This document shows positions 52,862 to 62,237 of a DNA stretch of 64,000 nt, piece by piece. The position numbers were made by a program, and so were the translations under genes. Source of the DNA: Hyphomicrobiales bacterium. GTDB taxonomy: Bacteria > Pseudomonadota > Alphaproteobacteria > Rhizobiales > Rhizobiaceae. Below the pieces are notes generated by a model that had not been told where the DNA came from, searched no databases, and saw only the letters and a program-made list of their open reading frames with translations. Each line of letters opens with the position of its first letter. Position 1 is the first letter of the stretch. The stretch covers positions 109,974-173,973 of the forward strand of contig UBKJ01000015.1 in NCBI GenBank assembly GCA_900465915.1, given 5' to 3'.

Positions 52862-54829
52862 ATGACTTGGAGCAAAGGGACCAAACGGGGAAGAAGCGTG
52901 GCCGCCGTCGTGCTGGCGGCGCATTTCTCCGCGCTGGCGCTATCGCCCGCCATGGCGTTCGATCTTTTCGGCGTCCATCTGTGGGGCAAGAAGAAGACGG
53001 ACGACGCCGACGCGGTCATCTCCGACCCCAAGCATTACGCCGTCACGGTCGAGACGACCGGCGAGCGCGCCAACGCCGATGGCAGCAAGGCCGACCTCAA
53101 GGCGGTGGTCGAGGGCGCCTCGGGCCTCAAGGCCGACGCCGACAAGCCGGCTTCCGGCTCGGCCGGGCTTCTGGCCAAGGCGCGCGGCGACTATCGTCGC
53201 ATCCTGGCCGCGCTCTACGGCGAGGGCCGCTACGGCGGCGCCATCTCAATCAAGGTCGACGGGCGCGAGGCCAACGACATCCCGCCCGACGCCGACATTC
53301 CCGACAACGCCAAGATCGACATCTCCGTCGATCCGGGGCCGCAATTCCTGTTCGCGCGCACCGCCGTCGCCAACATGGCGCCGCCGCTCGTCGAGAAGCG
53401 CGACAAGCTGCAGACTATGGAGGACGCCGGCTTCGCGCCCGGCCAGCCGGCCAAGTCCGGCGCCGTGCTCAAGGCCGAGCGCCTCGCCGTCGAGGCCTGG
53501 CGCCGCCAGGGCTATCCCAAGGCGCGCGTCACCGGCGAAGACGTGGTCGCCGACCACGCCGACAACCGCGTCGACGCCGACATCACGGTCGAGCCGGGCC
53601 GGCAGGCCCATTACGGCCCCGTCTCGGTGGTGGGCGCCGCGCGCATGGACCCGCAATTCGTCGCCTGGATGACCGGGCTGAAGCCGGACCAGCGCTACAA
53701 CCCCGCCGATCTCGAGCGCGCCAAAAAGCGCCTCGGCCGCATGGAGGTGTTCCGCGCCATGACCTTCCAGGAGGCCGACCGCATCGAGCCGGACGGCAGC
53801 CTGCCCATGACGCTGACCGTGCAGGAGCGCAAGCCGCGCCGCTTCGGCTTCGGCGCCGAATATTCCACCATCGACGGCTTCGGCCTCACCAGCTACTGGA
53901 TGCACCGCAACCTGTTCGGCCGCGGCGAGCGGCTGCGCTTCGACGCGCAGGTCAAGGGCATCGGCGGCTCGCAGGACAATTCCTTCAACCCGGCCAATTT
54001 CACCTATCTGCTCGGCGCCACCTTCACCAAGCCCGGCGTCTACACGCCCGACACCGATTTCGTCGCCGGCCTCAACGCCAAGCGCGAGGTGCTCGACGCC
54101 TATACCGAGACCTCGATCAACGCCAAGGTCGGCTTCACGCAGATCTTCAGCGACGAATTGTCGGCGAGCCTCTACGGCAAGGCCTCGCAGGCGCATTTCA
54201 CCGATTCCTATTTCGGCGGCCGCGACTTCACCACGGCGGGGCTGGAGGGCGGCGTGCTCTACGACAGCCGCAACAACAAGCCCGACCCCAGCTCCGGCTT
54301 CTACGCCGAGGCCAACCTGCAGCCCTTCTACGAATTCCATTACGGCAATTTCGCCACCCGGATGACGGCGGAGGGCCGCGCCTATTACGGGCTCGACGCC
54401 AAGGACCGCATCATCCTGGCCGGCCGCCTCAAGCTCGGCTCCATCGTCGGCGCCTCGATCGCCGACCTGCCGCCCGACCAGCTCTTCTTCGCCGGCGGCG
54501 GCGGCTCGGTGCGCGGCTACGCCTATCGCAACATCGGCGTCGTCACCAACACCGGCGACATCATCGGCGGCCGCTCGCTGGTCGAGGCCTCGGGCGAGGT
54601 GCGCACCCGCATCACCGACACGATCGGCGCGGTGGCCTTCGTCGACGCCGGCGCCGTGGGCGAGCAGTCCTTCCCCGATTTCTCGCAGCCGATGCGCGTC
54701 GGCGTCGGCGGGGGCCTGCGCTACCTGACCGGGCTGGGGCCGCTGCGCCTCGACGTCGCCGTGCCGATGGACCGCCGTTCGGGCGATCCGCGCTTGGGAT
54801 TCTACGTAGGACTGGGACAGGCGTTTTGA
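52862..54829 (+). CDS. tamA: Outer-membrane assembly protein TamA (BamA/Omp85 family)
   Basis: A 655-residue Omp85-family protein. After a signal peptide (about 1-30, ending SPAMAF) come POTRA-like domains (about 50-310) and a sixteen-strand beta-barrel domain whose hallmark segments are GGGGSVRGYAYRNIG (lid-lock motif VRGY) and the terminal LGFYVGLGQAF with a C-terminal Phe. With TamB it moves autotransporters and other proteins or lipids across the envelope. ATG 52862 is used because it gives a proper signal peptide; ATG 52802 would put 20 polar residues ahead of it. The stop is overlapped by the tamB start. Confidence 0.92.
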   Translation: MTWSKGTKRGRSVAAVVLAAHFSALALSPAMAFDLFGVHLWGKKKTDDADAVISDPKHYAVTVETTGERANADGSKADLKAVVEGASGLKADADKPASGSAGLLAKARGDYRRILAALYGEGRYGGAISIKVDGREANDIPPDADIPDNAKIDISVDPGPQFLFARTAVANMAPPLVEKRDKLQTMEDAGFAPGQPAKSGAVLKAERLAVEAWRRQGYPKARVTGEDVVADHADNRVDADITVEPGRQAHYGPVSVVGAARMDPQFVAWMTGLKPDQRYNPADLERAKKRLGRMEVFRAMTFQEADRIEPDGSLPMTLTVQERKPRRFGFGAEYSTIDGFGLTSYWMHRNLFGRGERLRFDAQVKGIGGSQDNSFNPANFTYLLGATFTKPGVYTPDTDFVAGLNAKREVLDAYTETSINAKVGFTQIFSDELSASLYGKASQAHFTDSYFGGRDFTTAGLEGGVLYDSRNNKPDPSSGFYAEANLQPFYEFHYGNFATRMTAEGRAYYGLDAKDRIILAGRLKLGSIVGASIADLPPDQLFFAGGGGSVRGYAYRNIGVVTNTGDIIGGRSLVEASGEVRTRITDTIGAVAFVDAGAVGEQSFPDFSQPMRVGVGGGLRYLTGLGPLRLDVAVPMDRRSGDPRLGFYVGLGQAF

Positions 54830-57800
54830 CCAGATTTCTTGCCATCCTCGCTTTTCTTCTGTTCGCCGTTCCGGCCATCGCGCAGGAACAGGCCGAGGAG
54901 GAGAAGTCGTATTTCCTGTCTTTCGTGGAGAGCAAGCTTTCCGCGCCTAACCGCCGCATCTCCATTTCGGGCATCAGCGGGCTATTGTCGTCGGAAGCCT
55001 CGGTCGGCTCCATCACCGTCGCCGACCGCCAGGGCGTGTGGCTGCGCATCGCCGACGCCAAGCTCAACTGGAGCCGCACGGCGCTGCTCACCGGCCGGCT
55101 CAGCATCCAGTCGCTGACCGCCGCCCGCATCGACATCCTGCGCAAGCCGCTGCCCGACACCAGCCTGCCGACGCCGGAATCCTCCACTTTCAGCGTTCCC
55201 GAGCTGCCGCTCTCGGTCAATCTCGACCGGCTGGACGTGGCGCATCTGCATTTCGGCCCCGATATTTTCGGGCTGGAATCGGAAGTCTCGGCCACCGGCG
55301 GCCTGTCGCTGGCCGGCGGCTCGCTCGATTCCACCTTCGACATCAAGCGCCTCGACGGGCCGGGCGGCAGCTTCGCGCTGCACGCCGCCTACGCCAACGC
55401 CGACCAGAAGCTCGACCTCAACCTGAAGGTCTCCGAGCCGGCCAACGGCATCGTCGCCAACCTGCTCAACATCGAGGGCCGCCCGCCGGTCGACATGACG
55501 CTGACCGGCGCCGGCCCGCTCGACGACCTCAAGGTCGACCTGGCGCTCGACACCAACCACGCCCGCACCCTGACCGGCGCCTTCACGCTCAACCGGCGCG
55601 GCGATGGCCGCGTCTTCGCCGCCCGTTTCGGCGGCCCGATCGCCGTGCTGGTCCCGCCGGCCTTCCGCGACTTCTTCGGCGCCGAGACCTCGCTCGTCGC
55701 CGACGGGCTGGTCAAGGACGCCGGCGGCTTTCGCCTCGACGGGCTCACGCTCGACAGCGCGGCGCTCAAGGTCAAGGCCGCCGCCGAATCCGGCCAGGAC
55801 GGCTTTTTGAACCGCCTCAGCCTCGACGCCGCCATCGCCGACGCGAGCAAGGGCCGCGTGCTGCTGCCGGTCAAGGGCGCCGAGACTTCCATCGCCAACG
55901 CCCATCTCCAGATCGCCTATGGCGACCGGCCGACCAACGACTGGACCGGCAAGCTCACCGTCGCGGGCTTGAAGAACGCCACCATCAGCGCCGCCGACAT
56001 CGCGCTCGACATGGGCGGCGCGGCCGAGAACCTGCAGGACGCCGCCAACCGCCACATCTCCTTCGACGTGCATGGCGGCGTTAACGGCCTGTCCTCGCCG
56101 CGCGCCGAGATCGCCGAGGCGCTGGGCGACCATATCGGGCTCGCCGTCGCCGGCGACTGGCGCGCCGGCGCGCCGGTCGACCTGACGAAAGCCAATATCT
56201 CCGGCAACGGGCTCAGCCTCGACCTCAAGGGCAAGATCGAGGATTTCGTCTTCAACGGCGACATCGCGGCCAAGATCGCCAGCCTCGCGCCCTATGGCGC
56301 GCTGGCCGGGCGCGACCTGTCCGGCGGCGTCGACCTCAAGGCTACGGGCGAGGTGCGGCCGGTCAGCGGCGCCTTCCAGCTCACGCTCGACGGCGTGGCG
56401 GACAAGCTGCGCACCGGCACGGCCGCCGTCGACAATATCCTCGACGGCTCGGTGCGCCTGTCGGGCGGGATCGGCCGCAGCGCCGAGGGCTTCTCGGCCC
56501 GCGACTTCCGCATCGGCAACGAATTGAGCGAGATCACCGCCAACGGCTCCTTCGCCTCGACCAAGGCCGATTTCGATTTCGGCGTCATGCTGTCCGACCT
56601 CAAGCTCGTCTCGGACAAGGCCTCGGGCCGCATGGTCATCAAGGGCGGCGCGCGCGGCGACGACAAGCTGATCGCGCTGGCGCTCCACGCCGACGCGCCG
56701 CAGGGCGCGCTGGCCGGCCGCAAGCTGACGCAGGGCGCGCTCGATTTCAACGGCCTGCTGGACGGAAACGCCGTCACCGGCGCGGCCCTCTCGGGCAAGG
56801 TCTCCGGCGGCGCCTTCCTCAACGGCCAGAAGGTCGACCTGGGCGCGCTGATCGACATCGTCAACGACGAGAAGCGCCTCACAGACCTGACGTTCAACGC
56901 CGGCGGCGCGCATCTGTCGGGCGCCGTCACCCAGACCGCCAAGGGCCTGTTCAACGGCAAGCTGGCGCTCGACGCGCCGGACATCTCCACCGCCGCGGCC
57001 CTGTTCCTCGCCGAGGCGACGGGCGCGGCCAAGGCCGACATCACGCTCTCCGCCGACGACGGCCGCCAGGGCGCGACCGTCGACGCCTCGGCCAAAAACG
57101 TCAAGGTCAACGGAAACCGCATCGCCTCGGCCGACGTCGCCGTCACCGCGCGTGACCTCCTCGGCGTGCCGGTGGTCGACGGCTCGGCCTCGGTGCGCGG
57201 CGTCGCGGCCGGCTCGGTCGGGATCGACAGTTTCGACGCCAAGGCCAAGGCCACCGGCTCCAAGACCGATTTCACCGCCAACACCAAGCTCAGCATCGGC
57301 ACGGTGGCCGACGCCGCCGGCTCGCTGGAGCCGAAGGACGGCGGCTTCCTGCTGTCGCTCGCCTCCGCCGACGTCAAACAAGGCGCGCTGGCCGCCCGGC
57401 TGGCCGGCCCCGCCACGGTGGAGATGAAGGGATCGCGCATCGCCATCGGCGGCCTGGTGGTCAAGACCGGCGACGGCCAGGTCAAGGTCGACGGCGTGGT
57501 CGACGACAAGCTCGACCTGTCGGTGGCGCTCGCCGACCTGCCGCTGGCGCTGGCCAACACCTTCAAGCCGGACCTGGGCCTCGGCGGCTCGGTCAGCGGC
57601 TCGGCGCGGCTGACCGGCACGCGCGCCGCCCCCGGCGTCGCCTTCGACATGACGGCGCGCGGCGTCACCGCCGCCCTGCTGAAGAAGCAGGGCATAGCCG
57701 CCCTCAACGCCGACGCCAAGGGAACCTCCGCCAACGACCACCTCAATGTCGACGCCCGCGTCACGGGCGGCGGCGGCATCGACGTCAGCGCCAAGGGCGG

Positions 57801-59454
57801 CGTGCCGCTCGGCAAGGGCGACCTCGCGCTCGACGTGACGCTGGCCAACCTGCCGCTCGGCGCGCTCAACGGCGCGGTCAAGGGGCAGGACCTCGCCGGC
57901 TCGGTCACGGGAACGGCGCGCGTCACCGGCCCGCTGACCAATCCGGCGGCGAACTTCAACCTCAAGGGCTCCGGCCTCGCCGCCAAGCCGCTGCGCGACA
58001 ACGGCCTCGCGCCGCTGTCCCTGCAAGCCTCGGGCAAATACGCCGCCCGCGCGGTCGATATCGCTTCGCTCGCCGTGGACGGGCCGAAGGGCATGCATGT
58101 GACGGCCAGCGGCAAGGTTCCGTTCTCGGGCCAGGGGCTCGGCGTCAACGTCACCGGCAATATTCCGCTGGCGCTGGCCAACCGCATGCTGGCCGATCGC
58201 GGCGCGCAGGCCAACGGGACGCTGTCGCTGACGGCGAGCGTCTCGGGCGGCTTCGACAAGCCGCAACTGCGCGGCATGTTCTCGACCTCGGGCGCCACCT
58301 TCATCGACCCCGACACAAACCTGCGCCTGACCGGCATCAACGTCATGGGCGCGCTCGACGGCGAAACCGTCACGCTGCGCCAGGTCAACGCGGCGCTGAG
58401 CGGCGGCGGCTCGATCTCGGCCGGCGGCACGATCTCGACCAATGTGGCGGGCGGCCTGCCGGCCAATCTCCAGATCAAGCTCGACCACGCCCGCTACGCC
58501 GACGGCAAGCTGGTGGTGGCGACCGTCAATGGCGGCCTGACCGTCACCGGCCCCTTGATGCGCGACGCGCTGATCGGCGGCCGCATCGACATCGAGAAGG
58601 CCGAGATCTCCGTGCCGGAAAATCTCGGCGGCGGCGCCAGCTACGTGCCCGTGCGGCACAAGAACACCACCGCCCGCGTGCAGAAGACGCTCGACCGCGC
58701 CAAGGTCGAGACGCGCCAGAAGGGCAAGGGCAAAAAGGCGGCGCCCGCCGCCGGCCCCGGCCCGCGCCTCGACGTGCTGGTCAGCGCCCCCAACCAGATT
58801 TTCGTGCGCGGCCGCGGCCTCGACACGGAGCTGGGCGGCAAGGTGCGGCTGACCGGGCCGGTCTCGGCCATCCAGCCGGTCGGCGCCTTCGACATGATTC
58901 GCGGCCGCATGGGGATTCTCGGCCAGCGCATCACCTTCGACGAGGGCCATGTGACGCTGGTGGGCGACCTCAACCCGCAGCTCAACTTCGTCGCCCGCTC
59001 GGAGGGCAACGACATCACCGCCATCGTCACGGTGACGGGCACCGTCGACAACCTCAACATCGTCTTCTCCTCGCAGCCCGAGCTGCCGCAGGACGAGGTG
59101 CTGGCGCATCTGATCTTCAAGCGCTCGATCGGCGAATTGTCGGCCTTCCAGATCGCCCAGCTCGCGGCGGCGGCGGCGGAGCTCGCCGGCGGCTCCAACA
59201 ATTCGCTGATGGGCAAGCTGCGCGAGGGCGTCGGCCTCGACGACCTCGACGTGGTGACCGACAAGAACGGCGAGACGGCGGTGCGCGCCGGCCGCTACAT
59301 CCGCGACAACATCTATCTCGGCGTCGAGGCCGGCTCGGGCGGAACCACCAAGGGCACGGTCAATCTCGACATCACCAAGAACCTCAAGGTCAAGGGCGCG
59401 GTCGGCGCGGAAGGCGATTCCAGCGGCGGCGTGTTCTACGAGAAGGACTATTGA
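54826..59454 (+). CDS. tamB: Translocation and assembly module protein TamB
   Basis: A 1542-residue AsmA-like bridging protein. The N-terminus TRFLAILAFLLFAVPAIAQ is a signal anchor; the body is repeated beta-strand sequence that forms a long groove through the periplasm, and the C-terminal DUF490 domain (about 1150-1542) includes RMGILGQRITFDEGHVTLVGDL. The only start in this frame before the anchor that fits is TTG at 54826, which overlaps the tamA stop (TTGA); reading further upstream gives a tamA shadow. Coupled, low-efficiency initiation is therefore likely. It pairs with TamA. Confidence 0.92.
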   Translation: MTRFLAILAFLLFAVPAIAQEQAEEEKSYFLSFVESKLSAPNRRISISGISGLLSSEASVGSITVADRQGVWLRIADAKLNWSRTALLTGRLSIQSLTAARIDILRKPLPDTSLPTPESSTFSVPELPLSVNLDRLDVAHLHFGPDIFGLESEVSATGGLSLAGGSLDSTFDIKRLDGPGGSFALHAAYANADQKLDLNLKVSEPANGIVANLLNIEGRPPVDMTLTGAGPLDDLKVDLALDTNHARTLTGAFTLNRRGDGRVFAARFGGPIAVLVPPAFRDFFGAETSLVADGLVKDAGGFRLDGLTLDSAALKVKAAAESGQDGFLNRLSLDAAIADASKGRVLLPVKGAETSIANAHLQIAYGDRPTNDWTGKLTVAGLKNATISAADIALDMGGAAENLQDAANRHISFDVHGGVNGLSSPRAEIAEALGDHIGLAVAGDWRAGAPVDLTKANISGNGLSLDLKGKIEDFVFNGDIAAKIASLAPYGALAGRDLSGGVDLKATGEVRPVSGAFQLTLDGVADKLRTGTAAVDNILDGSVRLSGGIGRSAEGFSARDFRIGNELSEITANGSFASTKADFDFGVMLSDLKLVSDKASGRMVIKGGARGDDKLIALALHADAPQGALAGRKLTQGALDFNGLLDGNAVTGAALSGKVSGGAFLNGQKVDLGALIDIVNDEKRLTDLTFNAGGAHLSGAVTQTAKGLFNGKLALDAPDISTAAALFLAEATGAAKADITLSADDGRQGATVDASAKNVKVNGNRIASADVAVTARDLLGVPVVDGSASVRGVAAGSVGIDSFDAKAKATGSKTDFTANTKLSIGTVADAAGSLEPKDGGFLLSLASADVKQGALAARLAGPATVEMKGSRIAIGGLVVKTGDGQVKVDGVVDDKLDLSVALADLPLALANTFKPDLGLGGSVSGSARLTGTRAAPGVAFDMTARGVTAALLKKQGIAALNADAKGTSANDHLNVDARVTGGGGIDVSAKGGVPLGKGDLALDVTLANLPLGALNGAVKGQDLAGSVTGTARVTGPLTNPAANFNLKGSGLAAKPLRDNGLAPLSLQASGKYAARAVDIASLAVDGPKGMHVTASGKVPFSGQGLGVNVTGNIPLALANRMLADRGAQANGTLSLTASVSGGFDKPQLRGMFSTSGATFIDPDTNLRLTGINVMGALDGETVTLRQVNAALSGGGSISAGGTISTNVAGGLPANLQIKLDHARYADGKLVVATVNGGLTVTGPLMRDALIGGRIDIEKAEISVPENLGGGASYVPVRHKNTTARVQKTLDRAKVETRQKGKGKKAAPAAGPGPRLDVLVSAPNQIFVRGRGLDTELGGKVRLTGPVSAIQPVGAFDMIRGRMGILGQRITFDEGHVTLVGDLNPQLNFVARSEGNDITAIVTVTGTVDNLNIVFSSQPELPQDEVLAHLIFKRSIGELSAFQIAQLAAAAAELAGGSNNSLMGKLREGVGLDDLDVVTDKNGETAVRAGRYIRDNIYLGVEAGSGGTTKGTVNLDITKNLKVKGAVGAEGDSSGGVFYEKDY

Positions 59455-59549
59455 GCGCGGCGGGCGCCGTTTAACGCTTCTTCAACCATAAGTCTGCACA
59501 TTGCTGTGGATCGTGAACGGCCTTGCGCCAGTTGAAGTGGGCGAAAAGC

Positions 59550-60275
59550 ATGTCGAGACTGAATGAGCACCTGAACCGCCGCCGTTTCCTGCTCGGCGCG
59601 GGCGGCGTCGCGCTGGGCGGGCTGGCGGCCTGCTCGCAGAGCGTCGACATGTCGGCGTTCCAGATGAACGTCGATCCGATGCCGACCGGCGGCATCACGC
59701 CGATGCGGCCGCAGATCAGCGTCGACAAGGACATCACCACCCCCGACGTCATGTATGCGGCGGTGCAGGAAGGGCCCTATTCGCTGCCGGCCATCCCCTA
59801 CCAGAAGGTGCCCAAGCAGTTCCGCCGCCAGATCGTGCCCTTTTCGGGCGACGAGGCGCCGGGGACCATCGTGGTCAGCCTCAAGGACCATTTCCTCTAT
59901 TACGTGCTGCCGGGCGGCGAGGCGCTGCGCTACGGCGTCGGCATCGGCAAGGCCGGCTTCGAATGGTCGGGCCGCGCCAATGTGCAGTACAAGAAGCAAT
60001 GGCCGGTCTGGACGCCGCCGCCGGAAATGATCCAGCGCAAGCCGGAGCTGGCCAAGTTCGCCAAGGGCCAGGAGCCCGGCCCGATGAATCCGCTCGGCGC
60101 CCGCGCGCTCTATATCTACCAGAACGGCCGCGACACCGGCTACCGCATCCACGGCTCGCCGGAATGGTGGTCCATCGGCCAGTCCATGTCCTCGGGCTGC
60201 ATCCGCCTGATGAACCAGGACATCATCGACCTCTACAACCGCGTGCAGGGCCGCGCCCCCATCGTGGTGGGCTAA
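59550..60275 (+). CDS. L,D-transpeptidase (YkuD domain), Tat-exported lipoprotein
   Basis: A 241-residue YkuD-domain protein. The N-terminus has a twin-arginine motif (NRRRFLLG, Arg10-12) and a lipobox LAAC with Cys28, so it is probably exported folded by Tat and then lipidated, anchoring it to a membrane. The active site is His201 (IHGSPEWW) and Cys217 (MSSGCIRL), in the correct HGx-SxGC arrangement. It would form 3-3 cross-links in peptidoglycan or attach proteins to it. ATG 59550 is used; a TTG at 59523 is less likely. Confidence 0.92.
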   Translation: MSRLNEHLNRRRFLLGAGGVALGGLAACSQSVDMSAFQMNVDPMPTGGITPMRPQISVDKDITTPDVMYAAVQEGPYSLPAIPYQKVPKQFRRQIVPFSGDEAPGTIVVSLKDHFLYYVLPGGEALRYGVGIGKAGFEWSGRANVQYKKQWPVWTPPPEMIQRKPELAKFAKGQEPGPMNPLGARALYIYQNGRDTGYRIHGSPEWWSIGQSMSSGCIRLMNQDIIDLYNRVQGRAPIVVG

Positions 60276-60293
60276 CGGAAGACCGATAAAGGA

Positions 60294-60332
60294 TCGCCCC
60301 GGCGTCTTGCTCAGACGCCGGGGCGATTTTCG
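60294..60332 (+). terminator. Rho-independent terminator of the YkuD gene
   Basis: A fourteen-base perfect stem ATCGCCCCGGCGTC/GACGCCGGGGCGAT (60294-60307 with 60315-60328) with a seven-base loop is followed by TTT and CGTT. It lies 19 bases after the stop. Confidence 0.92.
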
Positions 60333-60348
60333 TTCGCGCTGGAAAAAC

Positions 60349-60513
60349 CTAGCGGGCGGGCTGCGCCGGGGCCTGTTCGGCGAAGGCCATGTGGATCTTC
60401 GGCGCGGCGTCAGCCATGGTGACGCGGGCGGCGACGCCCGGCATGGTGAAAGCGGCGATGGTCAGCGCCAGGGCTGCGGCGACGCCGAGGCGGCGTTCTG
60501 TCTTGGCCTGCAT
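60349..60513 (-). CDS. Tiny exported or membrane protein, 54 residues
   Basis: A 54-residue product with a hydrophobic segment (GVAAALALTIAAFTMPGVAA) after a basic N-terminus, then a short Ala/Pro tail (EQAPAQPAR). It looks like a signal peptide with a 20-residue remainder. AGGGAGAACG ahead of ATG 60513 supports translation. It follows the Cys-rich gene by 13 bases in the same direction, so the two are probably one unit. Family not recognised. Confidence 0.55.
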   Translation of the reverse strand: MQAKTERRLGVAAALALTIAAFTMPGVAARVTMADAAPKIHMAFAEQAPAQPAR

Positions 60514-60526
60514 GGCTCGTTCTCCC

Positions 60527-61033
60527 TCAATGGATGGTCGCGCGCCGGCTCTGCGGCATGGCGGCGCCGATGGCGTGGATCGGTATTGGCAACAAAGTCT
60601 GGCCGAAATCGGCCAGAGCGTCGGCGAAATTGCGCGCGGCCTCGGCCACATCGTCGCACCGCCGGCGGCAGGCGAGGGCTTCGAGGCAAACCTGGATCAA
60701 GAGCGCGTCCTGGTTCTGCATGCCGGAGATCAGTCCCAGCGTCAGGCATTCCTCGCGGCAGACCCGGCGCGCGTCGAACGGAAACGCCCGCAGCGGACAG
60801 ATCGCGCAATTGCGCAGCACGCGGATGAAATGCGACAACTCCGTGATGGCGCGCTGCGCTGCGCGCAGGCCGAGGCTGTCGGCGTAAAGCCCCCAGGCCA
60901 TCTCCCACGGGATGATGGAGCCGGTCTCGAAACCGGCCGTCCAGCGGCGATAGCCCTCCAGCACCAGTTTTTCCGGCAGGCGTTCGTAATAGGCCGCGTC
61001 TGCGGCCGTCGCGGGCGAGACGCGGATGTTCAT
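60527..61033 (-). CDS. Cys-rich hypothetical protein
   Basis: A 168-residue predicted cytoplasmic protein, mostly helical. Residues about 80-135 hold seven Cys in clusters: CAIC, CREEC, then CLEALACRRRC, which could bind zinc, iron-sulfur or copper. The front half has RLPEKLVLEGYRRWTAGFETGS, which I have seen in hypothetical proteins of related bacteria but cannot name. GGAGGCGAGG ahead of ATG 61033 is an excellent ribosome-binding site. With the 54-residue gene it forms a small unit; a promoter is at 61223-61251. Confidence 0.7.
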   Translation of the reverse strand: MNIRVSPATAADAAYYERLPEKLVLEGYRRWTAGFETGSIIPWEMAWGLYADSLGLRAAQRAITELSHFIRVLRNCAICPLRAFPFDARRVCREECLTLGLISGMQNQDALLIQVCLEALACRRRCDDVAEAARNFADALADFGQTLLPIPIHAIGAAMPQSRRATIH

Positions 61034-61222
61034 CCTCGCCTCCATGCGGCCGGACGGGGCGTTCTCCCGCCGGCGCCAAAAGATCCGGTCGGCGCGGGAT
61101 CGAGCTGCCAGGGCTGGCCGTCGATCGCTGCGGACCGGCATTCGCCGAGACCGATCATAGGTCCTCCAATCGAAAGGGTTCAAGGCCCAGCCATCAAAGG
61201 TTGCGTCTGTATGCGCAGCGCC

Positions 61223-61251
61223 ATAAAAGCCGCAAATAAATCTGGAGTCAA
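61223..61251 (-). promoter_or_regulatory. Candidate sigma-70 promoter of the Cys-rich gene
   Basis: On the minus strand TTGACT (61251-61246) and TTTTAT (61228-61223) are separated by 17 bases, and the region is A/T-rich. It lies about 190 bases upstream of the Cys-rich gene start with no other gene between. Confidence 0.5.
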
Positions 61252-61316
61252 CTAGTCATATTAAAGGAGCACGCCGATTTCGGCCTCGACGGCCGGCCTG
61301 CGACCGAATGTCCGCC

Positions 61317-61781
61317 CTAGCGGCCGCTCTGCGAAGTGACCGGAAAGGCGATCTCGACCTTGCCCGCCTTCTGGAAGGTGAGCGTCACCGGCACGCTGTC
61401 GCCCTGCCGATAGGGCTTTTCGGGCTGGATGAACATGAGGTGATAGCCGCCGGACTTGAGCTGCACCGTCTGGCCGGCGGGCAGCGGAAGCCCGTCGTCG
61501 AGCTTGCGCATCTTCATGACCTCGCCGTCCATCTTCATCTCGTGGATTTCGACGCGCTTGACGCCGGGCGTGGCGACGGAAACCAGCCGGTCGGCCTCCT
61601 TGCCCCGGTTGGCGATGGTCATGAAGCCGCCCGCCACCGAGGCGCCCGGCACCATGGCGCGGATCGACGGCGCGGTGACGGCGAGATCGCCGAGCTTCGC
61701 GGTCTGGTCGAGCGCATGGGCGGGGCCGCACAGCGCGGCGAGGGTGAGGGTGAGGGCGGCGGCGATAAGAGGGTTTTTCAT
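61317..61781 (-). CDS. Periplasmic copper chaperone PCu(A)C
   Basis: A 154-residue periplasmic protein with a 23-residue signal peptide (ending GPAHA) and a cupredoxin-like domain. The Cu(I) site is visible as His80, Met91, His114 and Met116, matching the H(M)x10M...HxM motif. Such chaperones deliver copper to cytochrome c oxidase Cu-A or Cu-B centres. It is probably co-transcribed with the upstream DUF2946-like gene (62-base gap), a common pairing. Confidence 0.93.
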   Translation of the reverse strand: MKNPLIAAALTLTLAALCGPAHALDQTAKLGDLAVTAPSIRAMVPGASVAGGFMTIANRGKEADRLVSVATPGVKRVEIHEMKMDGEVMKMRKLDDGLPLPAGQTVQLKSGGYHLMFIQPEKPYRQGDSVPVTLTFQKAGKVEIAFPVTSQSGR

Positions 61782-61843
61782 GGGAAGAACACCTGAATGA
61801 CGGATGGACTTGCGCCCTTGCGGGCGCGCGGAATCGCGGGTGT

Positions 61844-62179
61844 TCAGGCGAAAGGCGGGGCTTGCGGCGGCGCCGCGGGCGGATAGACGGCGCGGCGCAA
61901 GGCGGGCCGCGTCGGCGCGACGACGGCGATAGCGATCAGCGGCGCGGCCCCGGTGGAGAACGCCGGCGCGGGACAGAGCGCGGAAGCGGAGATGCGGCAG
62001 GCGTCGCAATAGCCGCCATGCTTATGTTTGCTTCCGCCGTCATGGCCGCCGAGGCAGAGCACCGGCGCGCTGCCGTCGGGGAGCGTGTAGAAGGCGAGCG
62101 GCCCGGCGGCCTCGACGGGCTTGTGCGCGAAGGCGACGAGCGCCAGCGCCAACACGCTCAGCAAGCGTATCGCCAGCAT
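61844..62179 (-). CDS. DUF2946-like exported protein paired with the copper chaperone
   Basis: A 111-residue protein with an N-terminal signal or anchor helix (LAIRLLSVLALALVAFA) and a His/Cys-containing region (VLCLGGHDGG, KHKHGGYCDAC) followed by a Pro-rich end with PPQAPPFA. Layout and the CDAC motif fit the DUF2946 family found beside copper chaperones, suggesting copper binding. ATG 62179 follows AGGACG closely; GTG at 62206 is a possible alternative start. Confidence 0.72.
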   Translation of the reverse strand: MLAIRLLSVLALALVAFAHKPVEAAGPLAFYTLPDGSAPVLCLGGHDGGSKHKHGGYCDACRISASALCPAPAFSTGAAPLIAIAVVAPTRPALRRAVYPPAAPPQAPPFA

Positions 62180-62237
62180 CGTCCTGATTCGCAAAGCGCG
62201 TCCCACCCGGTCCTCCAGCCTCCTCGGCCAGACCAGC

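Noticed and set aside
52714..54825. Extension of the tamB frame 700 residues upstream
   Set aside because: The extension is the +1 shadow of tamA (basic, low complexity), and the TTG at 54826 is followed at once by a normal signal anchor.
54982..59109. A 1375-residue open frame on the minus strand opposite tamB
   Set aside because: It is Arg/Ala/Gly/Asp-rich with no motifs, as expected from the antisense of a high-GC gene with biased codon use; tamB has clear family domains.
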